A model generated the notes under the pieces. It made no database searches. It saw only the letters and a program-made list of their open reading frames with translations, and was not told the DNA's origin. A stretch of 64,000 nt of DNA from Gillisia sp. CAL575 (lineage in GTDB: Bacteria > Bacteroidota > Bacteroidia > Flavobacteriales > Flavobacteriaceae), in contig NZ_APHJ01000019.1 in assembly GCF_000403785.1 (NCBI RefSeq), positions 186,001-250,000 on the forward strand, given 5' to 3'. Of this stretch, positions 43,278 to 51,776 are shown in pieces; the stretch's first letter is position 1; each line of letters begins with the position of its first letter. The position numbers and the translations under genes were made by a program.

Positions 43278-44297
43278 ATGAAAATTGCAGTTAAGACCTT
43301 ACCGGTTAATGAGATTATTAAGGATATTTCAGATTTTTTAAATGTCCCGTTAGATAATGATGGAGGGGAACAGGTTTTAAATATTCCCAAAGAACTAGGG
43401 GAAGGAACCGTACATGCTTCAAGTTTTGATTCTGGTATTGGGGTGATATCGTATAACTGTAAATTTTATGAGGATGTAGAAATTCATTTTACATTAAATA
43501 GTATACATCCCTTAAAGTTCATTTTCTGTTCAGAAGGTTCTGTGTCACATTCTTTTCAAGATGCTGAAGAAGTAAATAATATTAATGCTTATCAAAACAT
43601 TATTGTTTCCAGCAGTGGTTATATTGGACACGTGCTATACTTTAAAGCGAATGTGCAAACCCATGTATCTAGTTTAGAAATTATACGAGCTACATTTTCT
43701 CATAGATCCAATTATAATTTCCAAGACCTAGACGATACTTTAAAAACTCTCTTTAAGGATGAGGTTTCTAAAAATCAATTTTTTTATCAAGGGAACTATA
43801 GTATAAAAGCTGCAGATCTTATGGATCAGATGAATAGCAAAGAACATACAGGTTTTCTAAGATCTCTGTTTCTTGAAGGGAAATCTTTTCAGATGTTAGT
43901 TGTGCAAATTGCGCAATATCAAGATGATGAAGCTGAAGATAAATTACCAAAAATCTTACGTAAATCAGATATTCATAAAGTAGACTATGTTGCAAAAAGA
44001 ATAGCTGGAGATCTTAGTAGTAATCTAACAGTAGAGAATCTAGCAAAAGAAGCTGGAACAAATGTAAATAAGCTGCAAGAGGGTTTTAAATATGTGTATG
44101 ATCTTACTGTAAATAAATACATTCAGAATATTAAGTTGGAAGCGGCTAAGGATATGCTAATGAATTCTGAAAAAAATATATCGGAAATTGTTCTTGCCAT
44201 TGGTTTGAATAACAGGAGCTATTTTTCTAAAATATTCAAGGAAAAATATGGAGTGAATCCTAAATACTTTTTGAAATCTTTGAAGAGTGATGTTTGA
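43278..44297 (+). CDS. AraC family transcriptional regulator
   Basis: A 339-residue protein. The C-terminal 100 residues form the AraC double helix-turn-helix: LTVENLAKEAGTNVNKLQEGF, then ISEIVLAIGLNNRSYFSKIFKEKYG and NPKYFLKS. The N-terminal 220 residues lack a recognisable effector domain; the first part (30-130) reads as a beta-sandwich like a cupin. It lies 73 bases upstream of the histidine kinase gene and divergent from the arsenosugar operon. Target genes are unknown; symmetric and direct repeats in its upstream region are candidates. Confidence 0.88.
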   Translation: MKIAVKTLPVNEIIKDISDFLNVPLDNDGGEQVLNIPKELGEGTVHASSFDSGIGVISYNCKFYEDVEIHFTLNSIHPLKFIFCSEGSVSHSFQDAEEVNNINAYQNIIVSSSGYIGHVLYFKANVQTHVSSLEIIRATFSHRSNYNFQDLDDTLKTLFKDEVSKNQFFYQGNYSIKAADLMDQMNSKEHTGFLRSLFLEGKSFQMLVVQIAQYQDDEAEDKLPKILRKSDIHKVDYVAKRIAGDLSSNLTVENLAKEAGTNVNKLQEGFKYVYDLTVNKYIQNIKLEAAKDMLMNSEKNISEIVLAIGLNNRSYFSKIFKEKYGVNPKYFLKSLKSDV

Positions 44298-44370
44298 GAA
44301 TGAATGTTCTATTTAAAAGATATATATTTAGAGGATAAAATATAACTTAAAACTTATACACTAGCCTCGC

Positions 44371-46725
44371 ATGAGCCCTACAAAAGGTTCTATTACTTCT
44401 AATTATTTCAGACTTTCTCGGCCAATCCTGGCAGGTATATTTTCGTGCGTCTTCCTTTTCCTTCTTGGATCATATTTGCTCTATCAGAGATATCAAATTA
44501 TTCGCGAATCTGTAGAACGGGATATGATTAATGTAATGAACCGTGTAGAGCAGAATATCAATAGTTCCTTGAAGGATAGTTATTCTGTTGCCTTAAGCAT
44601 GGGTTTATTAATAAATGATAATGGAGAGATTATTGGTTTTGAAGAAACTGCTCCGTCATTATTACAACAATTTCCAGTTATTGATGCTATACAGATGGTT
44701 CCTGGAGGGGTAATACAAAAAGTATTCCCTTACGAGGAAAATAAAACAGTTATAGGTTATGATATTTTAACAGATTCTAAAACTATAGACGAGGCGCTAA
44801 AAGCTATAGAAACAAGAAAAATGTATTTTGCAGGCCCAATGCCCCTTAAGCAGGGAGGAACAGCCGTAGTTGGAAGGCTGCCTGTATTTAAGAATAATAA
44901 ATTTTGGGGATTTTCTGCGGTGATTATAAAGCTTGAAAGTTTACTGGAACAGGCTCAATTAAAGGAACTAAGTGGAGATAAGTATATTTTTCAGTTCTCT
45001 AAGGAAAATGCGGTCACTAAGAAAGAAGAATTTTTTCTTAAGAATGATTTGGACATAGAATATAATATCTCGGAATCTATTATTTTTCCAGACGGAGATT
45101 GGGAAATTTATATAGGTTTAAAAGATCCTAAATCCTCTTTTTATGAATTTATTCCTTTAGCCTTTTTTATTTTGTTTATTGCAAGTTGGTTAGGTTGGAT
45201 GGTTTTCATACTATTTAAACAACCAGCTCGACTTCAAAAATTAGTTAATTCTCAAGCCGGAGAATTGGCGAATAGTGAATTAAAATTTCGAACAATTTTT
45301 AATCAAGCAGCTATTGGGATGGTACGTGTAGAAACTGCCACTGGAAGATTTTTAGAAACCAATAGAAGATTTAGAGAGCTAAGTGGCTACAGTGATGAGG
45401 AGTTGAATAGTATGGATTTTAGGGATGTTTCGCATCCTTCTGATGTTGATAATAATACCTCCTTAATGAGGCAACTTTTAGATGGGGAGATTCATGAATA
45501 TAGTCTAGAGAAAAGATTAATCCAGAAGGGTGGGAATGTAGTATGGATTACACTTTCTGTGTCCCCGCTTTGGAAAAGGGGTTTTTCGGGTAATACACAT
45601 ATCGCAACTATAGAAGATATTACCAAAAGAGTTGCTGCCCAAGAAGAACTAACTCATAAAGAAAAAAGATACAGGGCATTAGTTGAAAATGGTGCTGAAG
45701 TTGTAACGATATTTTCAAAGGAAGGCTGGACTTTGTATTCCTCTCCTTCGGTTGAGAAGCTTTCGGGATATTCAGAAACTGAAATTAAATCGGTTAATCT
45801 ACAATCTTTAGTGTATCCAGATGATTTAAAAATATTTCAACAGCAGATGCAGGCTGCTATTCAAAATCCCAAAAGACCAATTCCGGGTGAACCAATAAGA
45901 TTGATGAATAAAGCAGGAGAATGGAGGTGGGCAGAATCTACAATCACCAATTTATTAGATGATCCAAATATAGATGGGATTGTAGGGAATTTTAGAGACA
46001 TAAGTGATAAGAAAGAGGCTGAAATCAATTTGAATAGATCTTATCAAACCGTTATGGAACAAAACAGAAGGCTTTTGAATTTCTCTTATATTGTTTCCCA
46101 TAATTTAAGGTCTCATTCCAGTAATATTCAGGCAATTTTGAGTTTGTATAATACTACTATTCTTGAAGATGAAAAAAACAACTATATCGGTCTGCTTTCA
46201 AAAGTTGGGGGTGCTTTAAATCACACTTTAAATGACTTAAACGAAGTGGTATCAATAAGTACCAATTTGGACCTGACAATAGAGCCACTACAAATCAATG
46301 ATTTTTTAGATAAAACAATAGATCTTTTAGAATTACAAATTAATGAAAAAGGGGCTATAATAAAGAGGGATGTGCCAAATGAAATGATGGTTAAATTTAA
46401 TCCCGCTTATTTAGAAAGTGTGCTTTTAAATTTTCTTACTAATGCAATTAGATACCGGGAGCAGAAAAGAAAATTGGTAATTTCAATTGTTGGTTATAAA
46501 GATACTGAAAACTGGGTTTTAGAAATCAAAGATAATGGAGTTGGTATAGATTTGGAGCGGCATGGTGATAAGATTTTTGGGTTGTACAAAACCTTTACCC
46601 AAAGACCAAATTCTCGAGGAGTTGGTTTGTTTATTACCCGCAATCAAATAGAAGCAATGGGAGGCAGCGTAGGAGTGGAAAGTAAAGTGGGAGCAGGTAC
46701 GGTTTTTAAAATACATTTTAAATGA
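44371..46725 (+). CDS. sensor histidine kinase with CHASE-like and two PAS domains
   Basis: A 784-residue membrane kinase. Order: TM helix 19-38, an extracytoplasmic CHASE-like domain (about 45-255, with IDAIQMVPGGVIQKVFP), TM helix 261-282, PAS 1 (about 303-420), PAS 2 (about 432-550, ending GNFRDISDKKEAE), a phosphoacceptor helix with H577 in IVSHNLRSH, and an ATPase domain (about 670-784) with NFLTNAIRY, DNGVGID and RGVGLFI. The SHNLRSH H-box is a variant common in PAS kinases. The receiver gene follows with a 4-base ATGA overlap, so they are a two-component pair. Confidence 0.9.
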   Translation: MSPTKGSITSNYFRLSRPILAGIFSCVFLFLLGSYLLYQRYQIIRESVERDMINVMNRVEQNINSSLKDSYSVALSMGLLINDNGEIIGFEETAPSLLQQFPVIDAIQMVPGGVIQKVFPYEENKTVIGYDILTDSKTIDEALKAIETRKMYFAGPMPLKQGGTAVVGRLPVFKNNKFWGFSAVIIKLESLLEQAQLKELSGDKYIFQFSKENAVTKKEEFFLKNDLDIEYNISESIIFPDGDWEIYIGLKDPKSSFYEFIPLAFFILFIASWLGWMVFILFKQPARLQKLVNSQAGELANSELKFRTIFNQAAIGMVRVETATGRFLETNRRFRELSGYSDEELNSMDFRDVSHPSDVDNNTSLMRQLLDGEIHEYSLEKRLIQKGGNVVWITLSVSPLWKRGFSGNTHIATIEDITKRVAAQEELTHKEKRYRALVENGAEVVTIFSKEGWTLYSSPSVEKLSGYSETEIKSVNLQSLVYPDDLKIFQQQMQAAIQNPKRPIPGEPIRLMNKAGEWRWAESTITNLLDDPNIDGIVGNFRDISDKKEAEINLNRSYQTVMEQNRRLLNFSYIVSHNLRSHSSNIQAILSLYNTTILEDEKNNYIGLLSKVGGALNHTLNDLNEVVSISTNLDLTIEPLQINDFLDKTIDLLELQINEKGAIIKRDVPNEMMVKFNPAYLESVLLNFLTNAIRYREQKRKLVISIVGYKDTENWVLEIKDNGVGIDLERHGDKIFGLYKTFTQRPNSRGVGLFITRNQIEAMGGSVGVESKVGAGTVFKIHFK

Positions 46726-47111
46726 GAGAAAGCATTTGTGTAATAGATGATGACCAGATTTATCAACTTATTATAAAAAAGGTGGTTGAGCGTACCGAGG
46801 AATTTGAATCTGTCTGTTTTTATAGTGATGGATTGGATGCTTTTGAAGATTTTAAGTCGCCAAAATACCAACTTCCAGAAATTATTCTGCTAGATATAAA
46901 TATGCCCCAAATGGATGGTTGGCAGTTTTTAGATTGTCTTATTAGCTCCAAACCTGATTTTGATAAAGAAACAGCGATATATATTGTTTCCTCCTCCATT
47001 GCTTATTCTGATATAACTAAAGCTGAATCTTACACACAAGTCTCTGGGTTTTTAAGTAAGCCTTTAAGTGTAGATAAATTGAAGGAAATTGCGAGTAAAC
47101 ATCGAAAATAG
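46722..47111 (+). CDS. single-domain response regulator
   Basis: A 129-residue receiver with no output domain. Acidic pocket D9-D11, phosphorylation site D58 in LLDINMPQMDGWQF, the Ser/Thr of VSSS and the conserved Lys of FLSKPLS are all present. It overlaps the kinase gene. Such Rcp1/CheY-like proteins act by binding other proteins, perhaps a further kinase in a relay. Its output is not encoded nearby, unless through the AraC regulator, which is not a phosphoacceptor. Confidence 0.9.
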   Translation: MRESICVIDDDQIYQLIIKKVVERTEEFESVCFYSDGLDAFEDFKSPKYQLPEIILLDINMPQMDGWQFLDCLISSKPDFDKETAIYIVSSSIAYSDITKAESYTQVSGFLSKPLSVDKLKEIASKHRK

Positions 47112-47454
47112 ACTTTTGGGCTCTGTTCTCAAAACCACTTTATTTTTTATTGCGTTATGTAATCGCTTTTTTTTAAAAGCAAAACAGCCAACATAGGAAC
47201 TGTATTGGAAATGTTTTTTTTATTTTTCATCTTCTCATCAAATCGTTCTAGAAGGATAGCTACCTGTCCAAATGCAGTCGCATAACTTTAATTTGAATAT
47301 CCAATCCTTAGCCGCTTTGGCAAAATTATTTTTAAATGATGGGATTTGTGTTATAGTGTCTTTGTTCTAAGTTTCTCAGAATAAATAATATAGAAGTAGT
47401 ACATAGTGTATAAATTAAAAAAACCCCAAGACAAAAGTCAAGGGGTTTTTAAGG
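47112..47454. other. 343-base intergenic stretch, terminator at right end
   Basis: No gene. AT-rich with a T8 and a T9 run near 47170 and 47215. The tail contains the hairpin listed as a terminator. No repeat family was recognised. Confidence 0.4.
47416..47450. terminator. imperfect terminator hairpin before tRNA-Phe
   Basis: AAACCCC pairs with GGGGTTT around AAGAC-AAAA-GTCAA, whose inner GAC/GTC also pairs, flanked by A and T runs. It lies just 3' of the minus-strand tRNA, which it probably terminates. Confidence 0.7.
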
Positions 47455-47527
47455 TGGTGCCTCCAGGAATCGAACCAGGGACACAAGGATTTTCAGTCCT
47501 TTGCTCTACCAACTGAGCTAAGGCACC
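47455..47527 (-). tRNA. tRNA-Phe (anticodon GAA)
   Basis: 73 bases on the minus strand. Acceptor stem GGTGCCT pairs with AGGCACC, D arm TAGCTCAGTTGGTAGAGCA, anticodon stem AAGGA/TCCTT with loop CTGAAAA (anticodon GAA), and T arm CCTGGTTCGATTCCTGG. CCA is not encoded after the discriminator A. Confidence 0.98.
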
Positions 47528-47648
47528 AGTTGCTTTAAAACTTGTAATAAGCCTTTCAAGCGGGTGCAAATATAATTTCATTTTTATTAACCCACAAAGG
47601 AAATTTTAAAAAAATGCTTTTGTAACTTCGCTTTTTCAATTTTAATCT

Positions 47649-48380
47649 ATGAATTTAGTGATAGATATAGGGAATACGCTGGTGAAAATGGCTGTATTTC
47701 AGGAAGATGAGTTGATCGTAAAGAAAACCTCGCTCAAACAAAATTTTTTTAAAAATCTTGCAGAATTAGATCAAAAATATCCAGATATCAAGGATGTTTT
47801 GGTCTCTTCAGTATCAAAAACACCTTCCAAGTGGTTACAAAAACTCCAAGAAGATTATAAAATGTATGTTTTGGATAAGGAGCTTCCGCAGGTGTTCTCA
47901 AATTTATATGCAACTCCTAAAACTTTGGGGAACGATAGAATTGCATTGGTATCTGCTGCCAGTAAGTTATATCCTTCTCAAAACGTTTTAGTCATAGATG
48001 CTGGAACATGTGTGACATTTGATGTTATAAATAGCGAAAACGAGTATCTAGGTGGTGCTATTTCTCCTGGATTGCAAATGCGATATAAAGCAATGAATAC
48101 GTTTACAGAGAATTTGCCGTTATTAGAGCCAGAGCAAGTTGTAAATCTTATTGGAAATACAACAATTAACAGCATGCATTCTGGTGCGATTATTGGAATT
48201 ACCGCAGAAATTGATGGGGTGATTTCAATGTATAGCTCTCAATTTAAAGATTTAACAATAATTTTGACAGGTGGAGACTCACAATTTTTGTGTAAACGAT
48301 TAAAAAATAGCATCTTTGCGAACTCAAATTTCCTCCTTGAAGGGTTGAATTACATTTTAGAATTTAATAAATCTCAATGA
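47649..48380 (+). CDS. coaX: type III pantothenate kinase
   Basis: First committed step of coenzyme A synthesis, 243 residues. ASKHA-fold motifs: VIDIGNTLVKMAVF (4-17) for phosphate, GNDRIALV for pantothenate, VIDAGTCVTFDV, and LGGAISPGLQMR. The type III form is normal in Bacteroidetes and is not feedback-inhibited by CoA in known cases. A TAACTTCG near -7 element lies upstream. It starts a long rightward run and overlaps the next start by 4 bases. Confidence 0.95.
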   Translation: MNLVIDIGNTLVKMAVFQEDELIVKKTSLKQNFFKNLAELDQKYPDIKDVLVSSVSKTPSKWLQKLQEDYKMYVLDKELPQVFSNLYATPKTLGNDRIALVSAASKLYPSQNVLVIDAGTCVTFDVINSENEYLGGAISPGLQMRYKAMNTFTENLPLLEPEQVVNLIGNTTINSMHSGAIIGITAEIDGVISMYSSQFKDLTIILTGGDSQFLCKRLKNSIFANSNFLLEGLNYILEFNKSQ

Positions 48381-49621
48381 TTAAACGATTTATAATAATC
48401 GTGGCCTTATTAACTACGGTTGCATCGGCTGCACAAGAAGGAACATCATCCCCTTATTCATTTTACGGAATTGGCCTTACGAAGTTCAAAGGTACTGTAG
48501 AGAATCAGTCTATGGGGGGAATTCGTATGTTCTCAGATAGTATCCATTTAAACTTGAGAAACCCAGGTTCCTATGGGAGACTTAAATTAACCACTTTTAC
48601 AGTTGGTGGAAGTCACCAGAGCACCGCTTTAAAAACAGATGATGAGAGTGAATCTAGTAGGACTACTTCATTAGACTATTTAGCAATAGGTCTTCCTACT
48701 GGTAGGTTGAATTTTGGAGTTGGTTTAGTTCCATTCACTTCTGTAGGTTATAGAATTTTGGAAACTAATGAAGAAACTTCAAATAGGTTTACTGGTCGTG
48801 GAGGAATGAATAAGGTATTTCTAACAGCAGGTTATGCTGTAAATGATAATTTAAGTCTTGGAGTAGATGTAAATTATAATTTCGGGAATATTCAAAATAA
48901 TTTTACAACTTTTCAGAGTGGTATTGAGTTGGGTTCTCGACAGATTAATAGAACAGATCTTCGTGGTTTCAATTTAAATTTCGGTTTGGACTACCAAAGG
49001 AAATTAAACAACAATCTTAAGCTTTATACAGTTGCTACGTATGCTCCACAAATGGATATTACCGCCGAAAAGATGAGTAATGTTGCTACAATTTCTTTTG
49101 GAAGTGATGGCAGTGAGTTTGTTATGGACGAAAATGATCAAACTTTTCCTAAAGGCGACCTATCTTTACCATCGGAACTGACACTTGGTGCGGGACTTGG
49201 TACCAACAACAAATGGTTCTTGGGAGCAGAGTATAGTAGAATATCGGCAAGTGATTATAATTTTAATTCTGGAAACTCTTTTGCTGAAGTGCAATATGAT
49301 AATGCCTCTCAATATAGACTAGGTGGATTTTATATTCCAGAATATAATTCTTTAACAAGTTATTTTAGCAGAGTGGTTTATCGTGCAGGTTTGCGTTTTG
49401 AAGAAACGGGTCTAAACCTTAGTGATGAGGGGATAAATGAGTTTGGCATATCTTTTGGAGTAGGATTACCAGCAGGACGAAACTTTACAAATGCAAACGT
49501 AGGAATTGAGTATGGACAGCGCGGTACAACAAATTCCGGTTTAATACAGGAGAACTTTTTTAAACTTTCAATAAGTTTGTCATTAAACGATAAATGGTTC
49601 GTACAACGCAAATTTGATTAA
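48377..49621 (+). CDS. outer-membrane beta-barrel protein
   Basis: A 414-residue exported protein (signal peptide about 1-19, VASAAQ) made of amphipathic strands with many turns rich in N, D and G, as in a 14-16-strand barrel. Motifs include SSPYSFYGIGLTKFKG at the mature start and ISLSLNDKWFVQRKFD at the end. It resembles FadL-like or long-chain-carrier barrels only generally. It is conserved after coaX in Flavobacteria, so it may assist envelope assembly together with lptC. Function not established. Confidence 0.75.
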   Translation: MIKRFIIIVALLTTVASAAQEGTSSPYSFYGIGLTKFKGTVENQSMGGIRMFSDSIHLNLRNPGSYGRLKLTTFTVGGSHQSTALKTDDESESSRTTSLDYLAIGLPTGRLNFGVGLVPFTSVGYRILETNEETSNRFTGRGGMNKVFLTAGYAVNDNLSLGVDVNYNFGNIQNNFTTFQSGIELGSRQINRTDLRGFNLNFGLDYQRKLNNNLKLYTVATYAPQMDITAEKMSNVATISFGSDGSEFVMDENDQTFPKGDLSLPSELTLGAGLGTNNKWFLGAEYSRISASDYNFNSGNSFAEVQYDNASQYRLGGFYIPEYNSLTSYFSRVVYRAGLRFEETGLNLSDEGINEFGISFGVGLPAGRNFTNANVGIEYGQRGTTNSGLIQENFFKLSISLSLNDKWFVQRKFD

Positions 49622-49641
49622 CCACTATAAAAACAAGAAAA

Positions 49642-51015
49642 ATGAAAACTAAAATTATATTACTATTATCTGGAGTGCTTTTAAGCTCTGGTTTGGTTAA
49701 CGCTCAATCTAATGTAGACTGTGCTACAAAAGCAGCACTTGCATACGATGATGCAAAAGCACAAAGATACGAGCAGGCATATGCTCCTTTAATGGAAGTG
49801 AAAGAAAAATGTCCTACCTATAGTCTGGCAACATTTCAATATTTAGACCGTGTCCTAAAGGATAAAATGGCTAAAGCTGAAGGTACAGATAAAACTGCCT
49901 TGGTTCAAGAGACTATAGATCTTATGAACGATCGTTTAAAGTATTTCCCTGCTAAAACTAGTGCAGGCGAAGTGCAAGGTGATGTTGCAATGCTTAAGTA
50001 TGATAATGGAATAGGAACTAAGAAAGAGCAGTTTGAAGCTTTTGATGCAGCTTTTAAAGCAGACAAAGAAAGTTTTACAAGCGCTAGAGCATTATACGCT
50101 TATTTCTCTTTGTTAGTAGATCTTCAGGATGAAGGAACAAAAACACTAGAAGATGTTTTTGAAAACTACGATGAAGTAATTTCTAAAGTAGAAGAAGAAG
50201 AAAATAAAATGGCAGAATTTCTTGCACCGCTTTTAGTTAAGTTGGATGCAGGTGAAGAATTATCTGCAAAGGAAAAGGTTCTTGTTAGTAATTCTGAAAT
50301 TAACCTTAAAGCCTATAGTACTGTAAAAAGTAGTATTAACGGGAAATTGGGTCAAAGAGCAGATTGTGATAACTTAATTCCTTTATACAATAAGGATTTT
50401 GCTGAAAGAAAAACAGACGTTGCTTGGTTAAAGATCGCTTCTGGAAGATTGTCTGCTAAAGATTGTACTGAAGATCCTATCTTCTTTAAATTATCTGAAG
50501 CATTGCATACAGCTGAACCTTCTGCAAAATCTGCCCTTTATTTAGGACAATTGGCAGAAGCTAAAGGAGATGCTTCTCAAGCTTTAAAATACTATAATGA
50601 GTCTGCAGAATTGGAAACAAATCCTTCAGATAAGTCTAGAGTATATATGAAGTTGGCAGATGGATATAAGAGAAAGGGTAGTTTTGGTCAAGCAAAAACA
50701 TATTACAATAAAGCACTTTCTGCTAAACCATCTGCAGGTAGAGCATATTTACAAATTGCAGATATGATTGCAAAAAGCGCAAATAACTGTGGAGCTACAA
50801 CTTTTGACAAGAGAGCTGTATATTGGTTAGCTGCAGATTATGCTTCTAGAGCAGGTCGTGTAGATCCATCTTTAAGTAGTGTTGCAAATCAAACGGTAGC
50901 TGCTTATAAAGGTAGAGCACCACAAAAAGCTGATATTTTTCAGGCTGGAAAAGAAGGTCAAAGTGTGAGAATTGGATGTTGGATTGGAGAAACAGTAAGA
51001 GTACCTTCATTGTAA
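49642..51015 (+). CDS. TPR-repeat exported protein
   Basis: A 457-residue protein with a signal peptide (1-21, LVNAQ) and tetratricopeptide repeats, best seen at about 295-370 (ALYLGQLAEAKGDASQALKYYN, then VYMKLADGYKRKGSFGQAKTYYNKA). Earlier helices (20-140, 150-260) look like more degenerate repeats. Four cysteines (CATK, CPTY, CDNL, CTED) suggest disulfides. It stands between the barrel and lptC genes and probably forms a periplasmic or outer-membrane scaffold. The start of the next gene carries a terminator-like hairpin. Confidence 0.78.
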   Translation: MKTKIILLLSGVLLSSGLVNAQSNVDCATKAALAYDDAKAQRYEQAYAPLMEVKEKCPTYSLATFQYLDRVLKDKMAKAEGTDKTALVQETIDLMNDRLKYFPAKTSAGEVQGDVAMLKYDNGIGTKKEQFEAFDAAFKADKESFTSARALYAYFSLLVDLQDEGTKTLEDVFENYDEVISKVEEEENKMAEFLAPLLVKLDAGEELSAKEKVLVSNSEINLKAYSTVKSSINGKLGQRADCDNLIPLYNKDFAERKTDVAWLKIASGRLSAKDCTEDPIFFKLSEALHTAEPSAKSALYLGQLAEAKGDASQALKYYNESAELETNPSDKSRVYMKLADGYKRKGSFGQAKTYYNKALSAKPSAGRAYLQIADMIAKSANNCGATTFDKRAVYWLAADYASRAGRVDPSLSSVANQTVAAYKGRAPQKADIFQAGKEGQSVRIGCWIGETVRVPSL

Positions 51016-51019
51016 ATCA

Positions 51020-51583
51020 ATGATCACATATAATAAAATAATTTCAGGCATTGTCACGGCTATCACCGTGACAATGCTTTTTTCATGTGAAGGTAATTTA
51101 AACCGAGTTAGAGCTCTGGATTTGCCAGATGAGAATCCGCAAGCTATAGGTGTGGGGCTAAATTTAAAATATACAGATTCTGGACGCGTTGTGGCTACTC
51201 TAAAAAGTCCGAAAATGCTGGATTTTACAAATATGGAATTTCCATATAGAGAGTTTCCGGATGGAGTACAAGTAGAATTTTTTGACGAAAACAAGAAGAA
51301 GAGTATTGTTACTGCTAAATATGGGATTATATATGACGAAACTGGACTTATAGATCTTCAGGATAATGTGGTTCTGGTTACCAGTGATAGTACTAGATTA
51401 AGGGCAGACCAACTGTTTTGGGATCAAAAAGCAGGATGGATATTTACAGATAAACCGAATACAATTCTGTTTGCAAATGGTGCTCGGAATGATGGTGAAG
51501 GTTTTGATTCCGATTTAAATTTTACTAATTTTCGTTCCCGTACTAACGTGGGAATTCAAATAATAGAAGAAAAAAAAGAATGA
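51020..51583 (+). CDS. lptC: LPS export protein LptC, lipoprotein form
   Basis: A 187-residue protein of the LptC family: a lipoprotein signal (ends LFSC, C23) in place of the usual membrane helix, and a beta-jellyroll of the OstA/LptC type (VVATLKSPKMLDF, DGVQVEFFDENKK, GLIDLQDNVVLVTSDS, ADQLFWDQKAGWIFTD). It should relay lipopolysaccharide from LptBFG toward LptA. The start, 4 bases after the TPR gene stop, is at the ATG that gives the signal peptide. Within those first codons lies a perfect hairpin with a T run. The small membrane gene overlaps the stop by 4 bases. Confidence 0.87.
   Translation: MITYNKIISGIVTAITVTMLFSCEGNLNRVRALDLPDENPQAIGVGLNLKYTDSGRVVATLKSPKMLDFTNMEFPYREFPDGVQVEFFDENKKKSIVTAKYGIIYDETGLIDLQDNVVLVTSDSTRLRADQLFWDQKAGWIFTDKPNTILFANGARNDGEGFDSDLNFTNFRSRTNVGIQIIEEKKE
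51048..51083 (+). terminator. terminator-like hairpin inside lptC signal codons
   Basis: A perfect twelve-base stem GCATTGTCACGG (51048-51059) and CCGTGACAATGC (51066-51077) with loop CTATCA, followed directly by six T residues (51078-51083). The bases encode residues about 10-22 of LptC. It has every mark of an intrinsic terminator, yet lies within a gene, so it may attenuate expression of lptC and later genes, or end TPR-gene mRNA. Confidence 0.75.
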
Positions 51584-51771
51584 TGAAGTTTTTTAAATAT
51601 TTTGAATATGCATACTTATTCATGGCAGCATTTTTTCTTTTCGAAGCTTTCAGGATATGGAATGAGGAGCGCAATCGCGCATACCTTTTTATTTTCTTTG
51701 TAGTTATTGCCATCTTTATGTTTTTTTTTAAAAGACGTTTTAGGCAGAAACTGGAAAATGACAAGCATTAA
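51580..51771 (+). CDS. small membrane protein, unknown function
   Basis: A 63-residue protein with two hydrophobic segments (about 6-22 and 32-51) and a basic tail (FFKRRFRQKLENDKH). It overlaps the lptC stop by 4 bases and is 5 bases before the CorC-like gene, so it belongs to the same operon. Small double-helix membrane proteins here are conserved in Flavobacteria, as far as I recall. No function is known. Confidence 0.75.
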   Translation: MMKFFKYFEYAYLFMAAFFLFEAFRIWNEERNRAYLFIFFVVIAIFMFFFKRRFRQKLENDKH

Positions 51772-51776
51772 CTACT

